Assembly: GCA_964573725.1 (NCBI GenBank)
Contig: CAZNLJ010000007.1
Coordinates: forward strand, 1 to 64,000
Source of the DNA: UBA6168 sp964573725
Lineage (GTDB): Bacteria > Bacteroidota > Bacteroidia > Chitinophagales > Saprospiraceae
Direction: 5' to 3'
Length of the DNA: 64,000 bases
Part shown: piece after piece, positions 9,465-18,245 of the stretch
Position numbering within the stretch: the stretch's first letter is position 1
Layout: every line of letters begins with the position of its first letter
The notes under the pieces: model-generated
What the model saw: only the letters and a program-made list of their open reading frames with translations
What the model was told of the DNA's origin: nothing
The model's database searches: none
Program-made: the position numbers and the translations under genes

Positions 9465-11957
9465 ATGAGTTTAGGAGAGCGGATCGTCCCCATCAACATT
9501 GAGGATGAAATGAAGACCGCCTACATCGACTACTCGATGTCGGTCATTGTGTCGCGGGCCTTGCCGGATGTCCGGGACGGCCTGAAGCCGGTCCACCGGC
9601 GGGTCCTGTTCGGCATGCACGAGCTGGGACTGGCCTACAACAAGGCCCACAAGAAATCCGCCCGTATCGTCGGGGAGGTATTGGGCAAGTACCATCCGCA
9701 CGGGGATGCTTCCGTGTACGACACGATGGTCCGCATGGCGCAGGAATGGTCGCTGCGCTACCCCTTGGTGGACGGACAGGGCAACTTCGGTTCGATGGAC
9801 GGGGACAGTCCGGCGGCCATGCGGTACACGGAGGCCCGGATGCGTCGGATCACGGACGAGCTGTTGGCGGACATCGAGAAGGAGACGGTGGATTTCGCCC
9901 TGAATTTCGACGATTCGTTGGAGGAGCCGACCGTCCTCCCGACCAAGGTGCCGAACCTGCTGATCAACGGCGCATCCGGCATTGCCGTCGGGATGGCCAC
10001 CAACATACTGCCCCACAACCTGTCGGAAGTGGTAGACGGCGTGGTGGCCCTGATCGACAACCCCGCGCTGGGTACGGAGGAGTTGACCCGGATTATCAAG
10101 GGACCGGATTTTCCGACAGGAGGCATCATCTACGGCTATTCCGGTATCCGGGAATATTTCGAGACCGGCCGGGGCCGGGTGGTCGTCCGGGGCGTAGCCA
10201 CGGTGGAAGTGGCCGCCAACGGCCGGGAAAGCATCGTCGTCACCGAAATACCGTACCAGGTCAACAAGGCCGCCCTGGTGGCGAAGATCGCGGAACTGGC
10301 CAACGAAAAGAAAATCGAGGGCATCACCGACGTACGCGACGAAAGCGACCGCAACGGTTTGCGCATCGTGGTGGATGTGCGCAAGGATGCGGTGGGCAAC
10401 ATCATCCTCAACCAACTTTTCAAACTGACCCCCCTGCAGACTTCCTTCGGGGTCAACAACGTCGCGCTGATGAACGGGCGGCCGATGACCCTCAGCGTGC
10501 TGGAGATGATCGACGCCTTCGTCCATTTCCGTATTTCCGTCATCGTCCGGCGTACCCGGTACGAACTGCGCAAAGCCGAGGAGAAGGCCCACATCCTGGC
10601 CGGTATCCTGATCGCGCTCGACCACCTGGACGAGGTCATCGCCCTGATCCGCCGTTCCGCAACCGTCGACGAAGCCCGCGACGGGCTGATGCAGACCTTC
10701 GAATTGTCGGAAATACAGGCCAAGGCCATCCTCGACATGCGTCTACAACGGTTGACCGGCCTGGAACGCGACAAGGTCCGCCAGGAATACGAGGATACCA
10801 TGGCCCTGATCGCCCGGTTACAGGAGATCCTGGGCAGCGAGGAGATCCAGCGCCAGATCGTCAAGGACGAACTGCTGGAGGTCAAGGAGCGATTCGGGGA
10901 TGCCCGCCGGACGGAAATCACCTACGAGGAAGGGGATATCAACATCGAGGATATCATCGCGGATGAACAGGTGGTCATCACCATCTCCCATGCCGGATAC
11001 ATCAAGCGCACACCCGCCACGGAATACCGCAAGCAGGGCAGGGGAGGGCGCGGCTCCCGGGGTGCCCGCACCCGGGATGAGGACTTCGTCGAACATACCA
11101 TCATCGCCAACAACCACAACTACCTGCTGTTCTTCTCCGAAAAAGGGAAATGTTTCTGGCTGCGGGTGTACGAAATACCGGAGGCCTCCCGCAACGCGAG
11201 CGGCCGCTTCATCCAGAATATCCTGTCCATGCCCTCGGATGACCGGGTCAAGGCTTACCTGATCGTCCAGGACCTCACCGACCGGGCCTTCCTGTCGAAT
11301 CATTACGTCCTTTTCTGCACCCGACAGGGTATTGTCAAGAAGACCAGCCTGCTGGATTATTCCCGGCCGCGGGAGGGGGGTATCATCGCCATCAACATCC
11401 ATGAGGACGACCAGCTGCTGGCGGCCAGGCTGACCAACGGCAGGCATGAGATCTTCATCGCTTCCCGCTCCGGGAACGCCATCCACTTCGAAGAATCCAA
11501 GGTCCGTCCGACCGCCCGGAACACCGCCGGCGTCCGTGGCATCACCCTGGAGGACGAAGACGACCTGGCCGTCGGCATGGCCTGTGTCGAGCCCGGAGAC
11601 GACTCCCTGACCATCCTGACCATTTCCGAGAAAGGAACCGGCAAACGGTCCGCCGTCGATGATTACCGGCTCACCAACCGCGGGGGCAAAGGCGTCAAGA
11701 CCATGGAGGTGACCGAAAAGACCGGTGCCGTCATCGGTATCAAGGCCGTTCGGGAAGACGAGGACCTGATGGTCACCACCCGGGACGGCATCGTTATCCG
11801 GATGTCGGTCAGTGACATCCGGGTCATGGGACGCGCCACCCAAGGGGTGCGGGTGATCCGCCTGGACGAGGACGAGATCGCGGACGTGGCAGTGGTGCCG
11901 CGCGACGAGGAGGCCGAGGAATCGGGAACGGAAACCCCGGCCGCCGGTGAGGCTTGA
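9465..11957 (+). CDS. gyrA: DNA gyrase subunit A
   Basis: An 830-residue protein of normal length for Bacteroidota GyrA. It breaks and rejoins DNA in the A2B2 gyrase complex. The winged-helix start (IEDEMKTAYIDYSMSVIVSRALPDVRDG), the catalytic Tyr121 in AAMRYTEAR, and a GyrA-box QGRGGRG near residue 525 are all visible; the box identifies gyrase rather than topoisomerase IV ParC. The six-bladed C-terminal beta-pinwheel follows and ends in an acidic tail. In the quinolone-determining region the residue aligned with E. coli Ser83 is Ala82, followed by Ser83, with Asp86 conserved. Monocistronic promoter evidence lies upstream; the TPR gene follows after 84 bases. Confidence 0.98.
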   Translation: MSLGERIVPINIEDEMKTAYIDYSMSVIVSRALPDVRDGLKPVHRRVLFGMHELGLAYNKAHKKSARIVGEVLGKYHPHGDASVYDTMVRMAQEWSLRYPLVDGQGNFGSMDGDSPAAMRYTEARMRRITDELLADIEKETVDFALNFDDSLEEPTVLPTKVPNLLINGASGIAVGMATNILPHNLSEVVDGVVALIDNPALGTEELTRIIKGPDFPTGGIIYGYSGIREYFETGRGRVVVRGVATVEVAANGRESIVVTEIPYQVNKAALVAKIAELANEKKIEGITDVRDESDRNGLRIVVDVRKDAVGNIILNQLFKLTPLQTSFGVNNVALMNGRPMTLSVLEMIDAFVHFRISVIVRRTRYELRKAEEKAHILAGILIALDHLDEVIALIRRSATVDEARDGLMQTFELSEIQAKAILDMRLQRLTGLERDKVRQEYEDTMALIARLQEILGSEEIQRQIVKDELLEVKERFGDARRTEITYEEGDINIEDIIADEQVVITISHAGYIKRTPATEYRKQGRGGRGSRGARTRDEDFVEHTIIANNHNYLLFFSEKGKCFWLRVYEIPEASRNASGRFIQNILSMPSDDRVKAYLIVQDLTDRAFLSNHYVLFCTRQGIVKKTSLLDYSRPREGGIIAINIHEDDQLLAARLTNGRHEIFIASRSGNAIHFEESKVRPTARNTAGVRGITLEDEDDLAVGMACVEPGDDSLTILTISEKGTGKRSAVDDYRLTNRGGKGVKTMEVTEKTGAVIGIKAVREDEDLMVTTRDGIVIRMSVSDIRVMGRATQGVRVIRLDEDEIADVAVVPRDEEAEESGTETPAAGEA

Positions 11958-12041
11958 GCGCCGCGATATCGGTCGGGAAATGAACAAAAACAAGGTTCGA
12001 TACCTTTTAACAGGAAACAAAACCACTAAAACGATACAGTC

Positions 12042-13364
12042 ATGAGAAATTTGCTACTGGGCCTGATCGGCCTCCTTTCATTCACCCAGGTGCTCCTGGG
12101 CCAGGAAGATCCGGAAAAGGCCCTGACGAAGGCCGGACGTGCGTTGGGCAGCTATAATGTGGATCCCTCCAACAACGAAGCGAAACTCAATGAGGCGGTG
12201 GAGATGATCGAGATCGCCGCTGCCGCGGATATCAACATGAGCAAGGTCAAGACCTGGCAGACCCGCGGGGAAATCTACAATGCCCTGGCGGACAAGGACC
12301 TTACCGGCATGATGCTCGACCCGGAGAACTACCAGGTCAAGCATGCCGATGCGCCGATCATTGCCGGCCAATCCTTCATCCGGGCGCTGGAACTGGCGGA
12401 AAAGAAATTCGAGAAGAAAGCGGCCATGGACGGGCTCAACGAAGCGGCTGCCAAGATGAACAACTACGGCAATACATTCATCCGGATGCAGGATTACGGG
12501 CAGGCCCTGGTGCTGCTGGATTTCGTCATCACGGCCGACAACGCCCTCCGCCTCCATGAGGGGAAACCTGCCATTCCCGATACCAGCCTGGAGAACCATA
12601 AGTTCGTCGTCGCATTCTGCGCCTCCGCCGCCGGGGAAAACACCCGCGCCGGGGAGTTGTTCGCCGAACTATACGAGGCCGGTTCCCAGGAACCCAGCGT
12701 GTATGCCAGCTATGCCAACTACCTGCTCGGCGCGGGCGATGAGGCACAGGCCCTGGCGGTCCTGGAAAAAGGCAGGAAAATGTTTCCCGCCAGCTCGGAA
12801 ATCCTGTTCGCCGCCATCAATTTCCACATTACCAAACAACAGTTCGATGTGCTGGAAGGATTGCTGAAGGACGCCATCGCGGCGGAGCCGAACAACCCGT
12901 CCGTGTACACGGCCCTCGGCAATGTCTACATGAACCTGTTCAACCAGGAGTTCGGCGCCAACGGAGACTCCGAACTCGCCGGCAAATACTTCGGGGAAGC
13001 CCTGAGTTATTTCAAGCAGGCCACCGTAATAGACCCGCAACAGTTCGATGCCGTCTACAGCATCGGTTCCCTCTACTTCAACAAGGCCGTGGAGCTGATC
13101 AAGAAAGCCAGCTCCCTGGGGCTCAGCAAAGCGGAACAGGAAGAGTACAACAAGCTGCTGAAGGAGTCCTCCTCCCTGATGGAGACGGCCTTGCCTTATT
13201 TCCAGAAGACGGAATCCATACAGCCCAACGATGCCAACACCCTCATCGCCTTGTCGGAAATCTATGCCCGGATGGACGACCTGGAGAAATCCAAGCTCTT
13301 CAAGGAAAGGCTGCAGGTGGTCCGGGATGGTGGCGCCAACGAGTCGTCCTATTTCAAGAACTGA
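12042..13364 (+). CDS. Exported TPR-repeat protein
   Basis: A 440-residue protein with a signal peptide (hydrophobic core to about residue 19, ending VLLGQ). The rest is alpha-helical and contains several TPR-like units, for example around LNEAVEMIEIAAAAD, AQALAVLEKGRKMFP, PSVYTALGNVYMNLF and FDAVYSIGSLYFNKAVELI. Proteins of this type are periplasmic or outer-membrane scaffolds in Bacteroidota; the partner is unknown. It sits 84 bases after gyrA, with a near-consensus TACCTTTT at 12001-12008 that may give it its own promoter, and is followed by a clear terminator. Confidence 0.8.
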   Translation: MRNLLLGLIGLLSFTQVLLGQEDPEKALTKAGRALGSYNVDPSNNEAKLNEAVEMIEIAAAADINMSKVKTWQTRGEIYNALADKDLTGMMLDPENYQVKHADAPIIAGQSFIRALELAEKKFEKKAAMDGLNEAAAKMNNYGNTFIRMQDYGQALVLLDFVITADNALRLHEGKPAIPDTSLENHKFVVAFCASAAGENTRAGELFAELYEAGSQEPSVYASYANYLLGAGDEAQALAVLEKGRKMFPASSEILFAAINFHITKQQFDVLEGLLKDAIAAEPNNPSVYTALGNVYMNLFNQEFGANGDSELAGKYFGEALSYFKQATVIDPQQFDAVYSIGSLYFNKAVELIKKASSLGLSKAEQEEYNKLLKESSSLMETALPYFQKTESIQPNDANTLIALSEIYARMDDLEKSKLFKERLQVVRDGGANESSYFKN

Positions 13365-13705
13365 CCCGTTCCGGCCGAGCGGCAGGAAATCACCGGGAAC
13401 ACCGGCCTGCCTGCCGTCGGACCTATCCTTTGACGGGTAAGGAAACAGGCAAATCCGCTTCCGGTGGGTTTGCCTGTTTTTTTTTGTTTACATTTGTCCA
13501 GCTCCCGTTTTTCCGGAACCGGCAGCCGGATCGCAGGCGTAAAAATGCGCTTCGGCGCCTTGCCCTGTCGAATGACAGGATGCATGCGTGTGTACACGGC
13601 CGGATATTTTAAAGAAAATCGACACCGGGGCGCGTATCCGTCCTAGCAATCCGCCGCCGAAGGCAGCGAGGGACATATCCCCGCATCCCGGGCCGGCGCG
13701 GGCAA
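13365..13705. other. Intergenic region between TPR gene and TRAP genes
   Basis: A 341-base spacer holding the terminator at 13443-13485 and otherwise no gene that I can support. Short open frames on both strands have no family signal. Confidence 0.5.
13443..13485 (+). terminator. Intrinsic terminator after the TPR gene
   Basis: AAACAGGCAAA at 13443-13453 pairs with TTTGCCTGTTT at 13469-13479, followed by a run of T. This is a textbook Rho-independent terminator for the gyrA/TPR region. Confidence 0.9.
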
Positions 13706-14284
13706 ATGCGGCAATCCATGATCACCTATCTTACCAAGTTCGCCGTCGCGGTCAACACCCTCAACGAAAGGGTCGGTCGGGCGGTATCGTGGCTGACCCT
13801 GGTCCTGGTCGCCCTGATCTGTGCGGATGTGGCCGGTCGGAAGCTGTTCAGTTTTACCAGGGCCTGGATCAACGACCTGGAGTGGCACCTGTTTTCCCTG
13901 ATATTCCTCCTGGGGGCCGGCTATGCCCTCCGGCATGGCCGGCATGTTCGGGTGGACCTGTTTTACGACCGGTTTTCGGACCGGGACCGGGCCCTTGTCG
14001 ATGCCTGGGGAAGCCTGTTGCTGCTGATTCCCTGGTGTTCGGTGGTATTGTATTTCGGGTCCCACTATGCATGGGAGTCGTTCCGGTTCCGGGAAGGTTC
14101 GGCGGAGCCCGGCGGATTGCCGGCGAGGTACCTGATCAAGGGGGCCGTGGTATTGGGGACGGCAATGCTTTGGCTGCAGGGAGCGGCGATGTTACTGGAA
14201 AACGTCATGCGTATCACAGGAGAAAAAAAACGGGACCCCCGGGAGGAAGGGGGTCGACAAACAACGGATGACCATGGGCATTGA
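13706..14284 (+). CDS. dctQ-like: TRAP transporter small permease (DctQ family)
   Basis: A 192-residue membrane protein with four predicted membrane segments (about 28-48, 62-80, 102-122 and 143-165). The WINDLEWHLFSLIFLLGAGYALRHGRHVRVDLFYDR block is split here only by description; its E-W-H and H-V-R-V-D-L features are the hallmark of DctQ. The protein forms the small membrane subunit of a sodium-driven TRAP importer for organic acids or similar solutes. It overlaps the next gene by 17 bases, so the two subunits are co-translated. MITYLTK at codon 5 is an alternative start. The hydrophilic tail (about 170-192) is charged and overlaps the coding start of the partner gene. Confidence 0.9.
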   Translation: MRQSMITYLTKFAVAVNTLNERVGRAVSWLTLVLVALICADVAGRKLFSFTRAWINDLEWHLFSLIFLLGAGYALRHGRHVRVDLFYDRFSDRDRALVDAWGSLLLLIPWCSVVLYFGSHYAWESFRFREGSAEPGGLPARYLIKGAVVLGTAMLWLQGAAMLLENVMRITGEKKRDPREEGGRQTTDDHGH

Positions 14285-15608
14285 AGTGATGGCCTTGCTG
14301 ATGTTCGTATGCATATTCGTACTCATCCTGTACGGCTATCCGGTTGCGCTGACATTGGGCGGTGTGTCGGTGATGTATGCCTATTGCTTCCTGGAGCCGT
14401 CGGCACTGCAAGCCCTGCCTTCCCGGTTCATGGGGGTGATGACGAATTACAACCTGATAGCGGTCCCCTTGTTCATCTTCATGGGCATTATGCTGGAGAA
14501 ATCCGGATTGGCGGAGCGCCTGTTGGAGACGATGGCCCGATTGTTCGGAAAAGTGAGGGGGGGCTTGGCGGTTTCCGTCATTGTGGTGGGTTTGCTCCTC
14601 GCGGCATCCACCGGAATTGTGGGGGCGACGGTGGTGACCATGGGGCTGATCAGCCTGCCGACCATGTTGAAAAGAGGGTACCAACCGGAATTGGCCACCG
14701 GGGTGATCGCCTCCGCCGGCACCTTGGGGCAGATCATACCGCCGTCGGTCGTATTGATCCTCCTGGGGAGCATCATGAGTGTCAACATCGGCGACTTGTT
14801 CGCCGGGGCGGTATTGCCGGGACTGCTTTTGGTGGGCATGTACATCGCGTATGTCATGGCGGTGGCCTTCCTGCGTCCGCACCGGGCACCGTCCATGCCG
14901 GCCGAGGGGGAAGGCAGGGGATGGAAGCACGACCGCCTCCAAAGGAGGCAGTTGGTGGTCTCGTTCCTGTTGCCCTTGTTGCTGATCGCCGCGGTATTGG
15001 GGTCGATATTGCTCGGCCTGGCGACCTCCACCGAGTCGGCGGCGGTCGGGGCATTCGGCGCCATCCTGTTGACGGCCCTGCAAGGCAAGCTCCGCCTGGA
15101 CACCATCCGTTCGGTGATGCGGGAAACGACGCACCTGACCAGCATGGTATTCCTGATATTATTGGGAGCGACCACCTTTTCGCTGGTTTTCCGTGAAATG
15201 GGCGGAGACGCGTTCCTGTTGGCTGCGATTGAGGAAGCGGCCCTATCCCCCTACTGGTTCCTGGCCGTGGTCATGCTGGTGATGTTCATCGCCGGATTTT
15301 TCATCGATTTCATAGAAATCATATTCATTATCCTGCCGATCGTGGTACCGGTGTTCCATCGCTACGAAATGGATATGCTGTGGTTGGGCATCCTGATATC
15401 GGTGAATCTGCAGACATCCTTCCTGACGCCACCCTTCGGGTTCTCCTTGTTTTACCTGAAAGGTGTGGCTCCCCCATCCATCACCACCGGGCAGCTCTAC
15501 CGGGGAATCCTGCCGTTCGTCTTGATCCAGGGTATGCTGTTGTTGTTATTGGTCTTGTTCCCGGAGCTGGTAGCCGCGAGTGTGCGGTGGTTCAAGCTGG
15601 GCGGATGA
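14268..15608 (+). CDS. dctM-like: TRAP transporter large permease (DctM family)
   Basis: A 446-residue polytopic protein with about 11-12 hydrophobic segments. It shows the DctM features: LIAVPLFIFMGIMLEKSGLA, the glycine-rich AASTGIVGATVVTMGLI, and GTLGQIIPPSVVLILLG. The C-terminal half has FIDFIEIIFIILPIVVPV and the TSFLTPPFGFSLFYLKG motif. It is the transport subunit of the TRAP importer. A second ATG two codons in (MGIEVM) is also usable. Its partner DctQ is directly upstream, but no DctP-type binding protein lies in the window, so substrate identity is unknown. Confidence 0.93.
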   Translation: MTMGIEVMALLMFVCIFVLILYGYPVALTLGGVSVMYAYCFLEPSALQALPSRFMGVMTNYNLIAVPLFIFMGIMLEKSGLAERLLETMARLFGKVRGGLAVSVIVVGLLLAASTGIVGATVVTMGLISLPTMLKRGYQPELATGVIASAGTLGQIIPPSVVLILLGSIMSVNIGDLFAGAVLPGLLLVGMYIAYVMAVAFLRPHRAPSMPAEGEGRGWKHDRLQRRQLVVSFLLPLLLIAAVLGSILLGLATSTESAAVGAFGAILLTALQGKLRLDTIRSVMRETTHLTSMVFLILLGATTFSLVFREMGGDAFLLAAIEEAALSPYWFLAVVMLVMFIAGFFIDFIEIIFIILPIVVPVFHRYEMDMLWLGILISVNLQTSFLTPPFGFSLFYLKGVAPPSITTGQLYRGILPFVLIQGMLLLLLVLFPELVAASVRWFKLGG

Positions 15609-15926
15609 ACAAAAAGTCAGCGGCGGAGGTACCGGATGCGGGAAGCGCGTCAAAAAAACTATCTTTACGGTCCGACCCCTAAGGCGGCACGGATGAGGCC
15701 GCCGGCCAAGCCCTCCACACGATGTCCCATGTCAGCCGCCGGTCGGCGCCACAGGGAACCCCGGCAGCGAGCGATTCGGCAGAATTGCGTTTAAGTTGCA
15801 CAATATCAATTTTTAAAGGATATTTTTCTTTCGGTATGGTTCTTGAACCGCCAGGCACAGGCGGCGCGGGGGCATTTGAGGTCGGCCCGGTGTAGCGGGC
15901 GTTCCGGAACAAGTAAACAAAAGCGG
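15609..15926. other. Intergenic region upstream of the C39 exporter
   Basis: A 318-base spacer. An AT-rich island at 15785-15835 stands out in the GC-rich background and carries a loose promoter match: TTG at 15796-15798 and TATTTTTC at 15821-15828, 22 bases apart. Two tiny frames occur, a 25-codon frame at 15605-15682 overlapping the dctM stop and a 19-codon frame at 15836-15895. Neither shows a double-glycine leader, so no exporter substrate is called. Confidence 0.45.
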
Positions 15927-18134
15927 ATGGCCAGAAAATTTCCACATTACCGGCAATTGAACGAAAGGGATTGCGGGGCGGTCTGCCTGCGGATGGTGAC
16001 GCAGTATTACGGCCGTTACTACAGCACGGCGCAGTTGCGGCAGCTGGTGCGGCAGACGAGCGAAGGGGCGACCCTGCTGGACCTGAGCGAAGCGGCGGAA
16101 TCCATCGGTATGCATACGGTCGGCGCCCGGCTGACCTATGACCGGTTGGCGGACGACATTCCCTTGCCGGGTATCGTCCATTGGCGGGGCAACCATTTCG
16201 TGGTGGTGGTGGAGGTACATGCGAATACGGCGGTGGTGGCGGATCCGGAGCAAAACAGCCTGGTCACGGTATCGCGGGCGTATTTCCTGGAGCAATGGAT
16301 GGGGCCGGGAAATGCCCCCGGGGCGGAAGGCATCGTCCTGTTGATGGAGCCGACGGCGGATTTCTATGCAAGTCCCGCGAAGCAGCCGGTCCGGGTACGT
16401 CCGGATTTCATATGGCGGCGGTTCCTGGCACAACCGCGGTTGTCGGTATTCCTGCTGGGGGCGATGGTGATCGGAACGGTGCTGGCGGCTGTGGCCCCCT
16501 TGCTGTTGAAGACGATGGTGGACGAGAGCGTGGCCCGGCAGGACCTGGAGGTCCTGCAGGTGGTCTTTGTTGCATGGATCTGGTTGTACATCTGTCAGGC
16601 AGGTTTGGAGGTGATCCGGCGCTTCATGTTGTTCCATCTTGGCGCCAAGGTGAACATCCAGCTGTTGACGACCTACCTGATGCGGCTCCTGGCAATGCCC
16701 TTGACCTTTTTTCAAGTCCGCCAGACGGAGGATGTGGTACAGACACTTTTGGATACGAGTCGGTTGTATCGATTCCTGACCCGGGAGGCCCTAGCGTTGG
16801 CGCACACCAGCCTGCTGGCGGTGTTGTACGGAGGCTTGTTGCTGGTCGTCAACTGGAAATTGTTCCTGGTTTTTGCGGTGGCGGCGGTCATACAGGGGCT
16901 GGCCTTGTGGTATTTCCTGCGGCGTCGGGAAAAGGGCCACAGCGTCCGGCAGGACCTGGCGGCCAGCCGCTACGGGCAGCTGACGGATATGGTCCGCGGG
17001 ATCAAGGACATCAAGCTGGCGCATGCGGAGCGGAACCGGCGCTGGTCGTGGGAGCGGACCGAGGCACACTTGTTCCAAGCCAGCCGTGGCCGGGTGCTCA
17101 GTGAGGAGCTGAGCATGCTGGTACCATTTTATGTGGGGGAGCTGCGAAACATCGTGGTGATTTACCTGGCGGCGCAGCTGATGGTGTCGGGTGCGGTCAG
17201 TGCAGGCGGGCTGGTGGCCGTGATCTTCATCCTGACCCAGCTGAACAATCCGCTGCGCCAGTTGATCACCTATTTCATCGGCTGGCAGGAGGTGAAACCG
17301 CATCTGGAGCGGATGGAGGAGGTCGGCAGCCACGTGGCTGCCGAATCCGAAGGAAAGTTGGATGCCGTCCCGGAGGAAGGGGAGTTGGCGATCGAGCGCG
17401 TTTCCTTCCAGTATGAGGGAGGCCAGCGGCCCTGGGTGTTCCGGCAATTCCATGCCCGGATACCGAAACGGAAGGTGACCGGCATCGTCGGACCGAGCGG
17501 CAGCGGAAAATCGACCTTGCTGAACCTGCTCCTGAACTTCCTGCAGCCACAGGAAGGGATCGTCAAGTTCGGCGGGGTGAAGCTCACCGACCTCGACCAT
17601 GCCGCCTGGTTGGCCCGTTGCGGGGTTGTTCCGCAGGACGGCCACCTGTTTCAGGGATCCATTGCCCAGAACATCGCGCTCGGGAGCGATGTCATCGACC
17701 ACCATCGGTTACTCGAATCGGCCCGGCTGGCGAACCTGCTACCCGTCCTGGAACACCTTCCGCACGGCTTCCAAACCCTGATCGGGGAAGGGGGGACCGG
17801 GCTGAGCAAAGGGCAACGGCAAGGCGTGCTCATCGCCAGGGCGATCTACCAGGACCCTGCCATCCTGCTGCTGGATGAAGCGACCAACGACCTGGACCCG
17901 GAGAGCGAGAAAATCGTCCTGGAACGGATTACCCAAGCATTCCAACACCGGACCGTGGTCATTTTCTCCAGCCGGCCGCAGTTGCCGGTCCGATTCGACC
18001 ACGTCATCTCCCTCGGCAATGTCGTCCGCCGGCAGGACTACACCGGCGACCTGGCGGATCTGCGGGGCGGAACGGCCTCCTTCCATGCGCATCCTTCCCA
18101 GGATGAATCGGACGGGCCTTCCTGGGAGGCCTGA
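15927..18134 (+). CDS. C39-peptidase-containing ABC exporter with degenerate H-loop
   Basis: A 735-residue protein from the start at 15927 (MARKFPHY). Residues 1-125 form a C39 peptidase domain, with Gln10, catalytic Cys16 (ERDCGAVCL), His90 (GNHFVVVV) and Asp106 (VADP). Such domains cut leader peptides, often after double glycine. Residues about 165-450 form the membrane domain with about six segments. The nucleotide-binding domain has Walker A GPSGSGKST near 522, Q-loop VPQDGHLF, a signature written LSKGQRQG near 626, and Walker B ILLLDEAT near 650. The switch histidine is missing: the segment reads TVVIFSSRP with Ser682 at its place. The HlyD-type adaptor gene follows. An in-frame extension to 15843 is possible but lacks family features. 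Confidence 0.9.
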   Translation: MARKFPHYRQLNERDCGAVCLRMVTQYYGRYYSTAQLRQLVRQTSEGATLLDLSEAAESIGMHTVGARLTYDRLADDIPLPGIVHWRGNHFVVVVEVHANTAVVADPEQNSLVTVSRAYFLEQWMGPGNAPGAEGIVLLMEPTADFYASPAKQPVRVRPDFIWRRFLAQPRLSVFLLGAMVIGTVLAAVAPLLLKTMVDESVARQDLEVLQVVFVAWIWLYICQAGLEVIRRFMLFHLGAKVNIQLLTTYLMRLLAMPLTFFQVRQTEDVVQTLLDTSRLYRFLTREALALAHTSLLAVLYGGLLLVVNWKLFLVFAVAAVIQGLALWYFLRRREKGHSVRQDLAASRYGQLTDMVRGIKDIKLAHAERNRRWSWERTEAHLFQASRGRVLSEELSMLVPFYVGELRNIVVIYLAAQLMVSGAVSAGGLVAVIFILTQLNNPLRQLITYFIGWQEVKPHLERMEEVGSHVAAESEGKLDAVPEEGELAIERVSFQYEGGQRPWVFRQFHARIPKRKVTGIVGPSGSGKSTLLNLLLNFLQPQEGIVKFGGVKLTDLDHAAWLARCGVVPQDGHLFQGSIAQNIALGSDVIDHHRLLESARLANLLPVLEHLPHGFQTLIGEGGTGLSKGQRQGVLIARAIYQDPAILLLDEATNDLDPESEKIVLERITQAFQHRTVVIFSSRPQLPVRFDHVISLGNVVRRQDYTGDLADLRGGTASFHAHPSQDESDGPSWEA

Positions 18135-18245
18135 GGTAGGGTATGGTGCGGTTCGATGAGGCCGAAGCGCATTCGACAGGCATGCAGCCGGTCGATTCCG
18201 GCAATTACGGTACGCTTTTGGCGTGACAAAGGAAAATCATCAGCG

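Noticed and set aside
11990..12005. GGTTCGATACC, resembling a tRNA T-arm
   Set aside because: No acceptor, D-arm or anticodon arm can be drawn around it.
15605..15682. A 25-codon frame ending KKLSLRSDP, reminiscent of a RiPP leader
   Set aside because: It stops right after the leader-like motif with no core peptide and overlaps the dctM stop; too short to support.
15836..15895. A 19-codon frame containing Gly-Gly just before the C39 exporter
   Set aside because: It lacks the hydrophobic leader pattern expected before a double-glycine cleavage site.
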